Shown here in pieces: positions 61,429-64,000 of a DNA stretch of 64,000 nt. The translations under genes were made by a program, and so were the position numbers. The stretch is taken from the NCBI GenBank assembly GCA_007693785.1, contig RECY01000025.1, positions 1-64,000 of the forward strand, written 5' to 3'. A model generated the notes under the pieces. The model was not told where the DNA came from, did no database searches, and worked only from the letters and a program-made list of their open reading frames with translations. The DNA is from Phycisphaerales bacterium (GTDB lineage: Bacteria > Planctomycetota > Phycisphaerae > Phycisphaerales > UBA1924). The number at the start of each line of letters is the position of its first letter. The first letter of the stretch is position 1.

Positions 61429-64000
61429 TTACGACGTCGCGAGCCCGGCGGGGACGCTCTTGTCGTCGGCGTGCCCCTCTATCGCGAGCTGCTCGCGCAG
61501 CTTGCGCTCGGTCGCGCCCGTCGGCTGGGTGAGCATCCCGAGCAGCGTGTAGAGCGAGGGGATCAGGAAGAGCGTCAGCAGCGTCGCGAAGCTCATGCCC
61601 CCGACGATGACCAGCCCGATCGCACGCCGCCCCTCGGCTCCAGCGCCGCTCGCCAGCACAAGCGGGATCGCGCCCAGCACGGTCGAGATGACCGTCATCA
61701 TGATCGGGCGGAAGCGGAGCATGGCGGCCTCTCTCGCTGCTTCCTGCAAGCTCCGCCCGCGCCCGCGGAGCTGATTGGCGAACTCGACCATCAGGATGCC
61801 GTTCTTCGCCATCAGCCCGATGAGCAGGATCAGCCCGATCTGGCTGTAGATGTTCAGGCTGTTGCCCGTGATCCAGAGCGTCGCGAGCCCGCCCGTGACC
61901 GCGAGCGGCACGGCGACGAGGATCGTGAACGGGTGGACGAGGCTCTCGAACTGAGCCGCGAGCGCGAGATACACCAGCAGGAGCGCGAGCCCAAAGGTGA
62001 TGAACAGCTGCATCGACGCGTCGCGATACTCCAGAGACTCTCCGAGGTAGTTGACCGACGCGCCCGGGGGCAGGTCATCGCGGACGATCTCGTCGAGCCG
62101 GTCGAGAGCCGCGCCGAGGGAGGAGCCGGGGGCGACCGAGCCGGTGAGCACGACCGAGGGGACGCGGTTGATGCGTGTCAGGTCGCGGACGGTGCCGGAC
62201 TCTTCGAGTCGGACCAGCGTAGAGAGGAGGATGAGCGATCCGGAATCCGAGCGGATGTAGATGTTGGAAAGATCCGTCGGGCCGACGCGGGCCTCGGGGC
62301 GTGCCTGGAGCAGGACTTTGTAAAGTTCGCCGCGATCGAAGAACTCGGTGACCTCGCGCCCGCCGAGGAAGGTCTGGAGCGTGCGCCCGATGGTGCGGAC
62401 ATCGATGCCGAGGTCGATAGCGCGTTCGCGGTCGATCTTGATGGACAGTTGGGGCTGCGTCTGCGCAAAGTCGAGGCGTAGACCCTCGAAGATGGGGTCC
62501 GCACCGGCGCGATCGGCGACGATCTGGGCCCACTGGAGCGCGGACTCGAAGTCGGGGCCGCCGATCGCGTAGTTGATCGGCTCGCCCGCGCCGCGGATCC
62601 CGAAGCCGGCGGGGTTGATGGGAATGATGCGGGCGCCCGGGATGGCGCGGAGGCGGGGCCCAACCTTGGCGACCAGATCCTGCTGCGTGATATCGCGTTC
62701 GGACCAGTCGACGAGGCGCACGATGATGCGTGCGGTATTGACCTGGTTCGCGCCGCCGAAGCCGGGGGCGACGATCGAGATGACACGATCGATCGGCTGA
62801 CCTTCGCCTCGGAATTCGGCGAGGATCTCTTCCACGCGCTCGGTTTGTCGTTTCGTGTACTGCAGCGAGGACCCCTCGGGCGCTTCGAGGGCGACGATGA
62901 ACCGCCCCTGGTCCTCGACGGGGGTGAGCTCGCGTGGGAGGCGGTTGTAGAAGAACGAGGCCGCGAGGGTGATCGCGATCGCGACGATGACGCTCGCCCA
63001 CCGGAACCGGATCGCGACGCCGACGGCCGCGCCGTAGAGATCCAGTGCGGTGCGCCGGGGGCGCGCGGGCACTCGGGCCTCGGGCTTGCCTTTGTGCCCC
63101 TTGCGCTGCTTGACAGGCTTCGCGGGCTTTGGGGCCTTCTTTCTACGGGGGCGGATGACCTGGCTGCTGAGCATGACGCCGAGCGTGAGCGCGGTGAAGC
63201 TGGAGATCACCACCGCGCCGGCGAGCGTGAGCCCGAACTCGGTGAACAGCCGCCCGACGCGCCCGGTCAGGAACGCGAGGGGGACGAACACCGCGACCAG
63301 CACGATCGTCGTCGCGATGACCGCAAAGCCGACCTCGCTCGCCCCGCGGGCGGCCGCCGCCAGTCGCGGCTCACCGTTGCTGATCCGGCGCTCGATGTTC
63401 TCCAGCACCACGATCGAGTCGTCGACCACCAGCCCGATCGCGAGCACCGCCGCGAGGAGCGTGAGCACGTTGATCGAGAACCCGGCGGCGTAGAGCATCG
63501 TCACCGTGCCGAGCACCGAAACCGGGATCGCCAGCGCCGGGACCAGCGTCGCCCGCACCGACCGCAGGAACCCGATGATCACCAGCACGACCAGGCCCAT
63601 CGCGATCGCCAGCGTCTTGCCCACCTCGCGGATCGAGGCGCGGATGAAGATCGAGTCGTCCGAGGCGATGCGGATATCGACCCCGTCCGGGAGCGTCGCC
63701 CGCACGACCTCCACTTCCGCGCGCACCGCGCGGGTCACGTCCACCGTGTTCGCGTTGGACTGGCGGATGATGCCGAGCGAGACTGACGTCTGGCTGTTGA
63801 CGCTGAACGCGCTCCGGTCGTCCTCGGCCTCGATGTCGACCCGCGCCACGTCGCCCAGGCGGATCGGGCCCGTCGGCGTCCGACGGATAATCAACTGGCG
63901 GAACTCGTCCGCGTCCTGCAGACGCGTCACCGAACGCACCGAAAGCTCCCGGAGACGCGACTCCAGACGCCCCGAGGGCAGCTCGATATTCTCGGCCTCC
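61429..64000 (-). CDS. RND-family efflux transporter, inner-membrane pump (5' end outside the window)
   Basis: The C-terminal 856 residues of an AcrB/MexB-like hydrophobe/amphiphile efflux pump; the full family length is about 1,050. Visible are the porter domain end (FRQLIIRRTPTGPIRLGDVA), TM segments, the proton-relay Asp pair in LAIGLVVDDSIVVLENIE, the lysine in GLMAKNGILMVEFANQLR, and the last TMs (ALGAIPLVLASGAG-like LGAIPLVLASGAGAEGRRAIG). An unusual lysine-rich cytoplasmic loop (about 63055-63150; RPRRKKAPKPAKPVKQRKGH) sits between the two halves. The frame is open to the right edge, so the start is not in the window. The periplasmic adaptor and outer-membrane channel genes are expected upstream, beyond 64000. 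Confidence 0.93.
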   Translation of the reverse strand, partial: EAENIELPSGRLESRLRELSVRSVTRLQDADEFRQLIIRRTPTGPIRLGDVARVDIEAEDDRSAFSVNSQTSVSLGIIRQSNANTVDVTRAVRAEVEVVRATLPDGVDIRIASDDSIFIRASIREVGKTLAIAMGLVVLVIIGFLRSVRATLVPALAIPVSVLGTVTMLYAAGFSINVLTLLAAVLAIGLVVDDSIVVLENIERRISNGEPRLAAAARGASEVGFAVIATTIVLVAVFVPLAFLTGRVGRLFTEFGLTLAGAVVISSFTALTLGVMLSSQVIRPRRKKAPKPAKPVKQRKGHKGKPEARVPARPRRTALDLYGAAVGVAIRFRWASVIVAIAITLAASFFYNRLPRELTPVEDQGRFIVALEAPEGSSLQYTKRQTERVEEILAEFRGEGQPIDRVISIVAPGFGGANQVNTARIIVRLVDWSERDITQQDLVAKVGPRLRAIPGARIIPINPAGFGIRGAGEPINYAIGGPDFESALQWAQIVADRAGADPIFEGLRLDFAQTQPQLSIKIDRERAIDLGIDVRTIGRTLQTFLGGREVTEFFDRGELYKVLLQARPEARVGPTDLSNIYIRSDSGSLILLSTLVRLEESGTVRDLTRINRVPSVVLTGSVAPGSSLGAALDRLDEIVRDDLPPGASVNYLGESLEYRDASMQLFITFGLALLLVYLALAAQFESLVHPFTILVAVPLAVTGGLATLWITGNSLNIYSQIGLILLIGLMAKNGILMVEFANQLRGRGRSLQEAAREAAMLRFRPIMMTVISTVLGAIPLVLASGAGAEGRRAIGLVIVGGMSFATLLTLFLIPSLYTLLGMLTQPTGATERKLREQLAIEGHADDKSVPAGLATS

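Noticed and set aside
1-64000. tRNA, rRNA, insertion sequence or prophage genes
   Set aside because: None was recognised on reading both strands; all large stretches are explained by chromosomal housekeeping or secretion genes.

Overview
The window is about 64 kb of very GC-rich DNA from a Gram-negative bacterium. Gene content points to a planctomycete, most likely class Phycisphaerae. The clues are a type II secretion (T2SS) pseudopilin cluster with strongly divergent members, lipoproteins of a planctomycete-like type, oversized PstC/PstA permeases, a TPR-fused serine/threonine kinase and a chlamydia-like metal ABC operon. The assignment is an inference from gene content. I saw no rRNA, tRNA, CRISPR array, insertion sequence or prophage.

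Layout. 1-4.6 kb: 5' end of groEL (minus), a hypothetical gene, nuoA, an EAL-domain protein, a DUF2752 membrane protein and two related lipoproteins. 4.7-6.3 kb: a glycosyltransferase-like gene overlapping a low-molecular-weight phosphatase. 6.3-10.9 kb (minus): the 2-oxoglutarate dehydrogenase genes sucA-sucB, ending at a good intrinsic terminator. 11.1-18.3 kb (minus): the phosphate uptake operon pstS-pstC-pstA-pstB with greatly enlarged PstC and PstA. 18.5-41.3 kb (minus): a T2SS operon gspF-G-H-I-J-K-L-M/C-D plus a lipoprotein. Its secretin gene is enormous: 4,608 codons, with an N0-like domain, about 50 tandem secretin N-type repeats and one normal C-terminal secretin pore domain. 41.5-43.1 kb: a periplasmic glutathione peroxidase and a double-domain pterin synthase. 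43.2-47.7 kb (plus): a four-gene Mn/Fe-type ABC importer whose two permeases both carry a DtxR-like regulator domain as a C-terminal tail. 47.8-54.3 kb: a hybrid histidine kinase, a tandem-RCK potassium channel and a NaChBac-type voltage-gated channel with a calcium-like filter. 54.5-58.8 kb: a frameshifted Ser/Thr kinase facing a membrane SpoIIE-type phosphatase. 58.8-64 kb: a PduO-type cobalamin adenosyltransferase, recJ, and the C-terminal part of an RND efflux pump that runs off the right edge.

How the genes fit together. The gsp genes are chained by four-base ATGA/GTGA overlaps from gspH to gspM, and the giant secretin follows 20 bases later. The gspM-position protein appears to be a fusion of a GspM/PilO-like part with a GspC/PilP-like secretin-binding domain, which would explain why no separate gspC is present. 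No gspE ATPase or prepilin peptidase lies in the window. The metal operon is also chained by four-base overlaps and begins at a promoter with a perfect 16-bp palindrome over the troA start codon. This is a plausible operator for the regulator domains encoded at the permease C-termini.

The most unusual items are the giant secretin and its higher-order repeat architecture, and the two permease-regulator fusions. Dispersed short palindromes (8-bp stems, 3-nt loops) sit at several gene ends.
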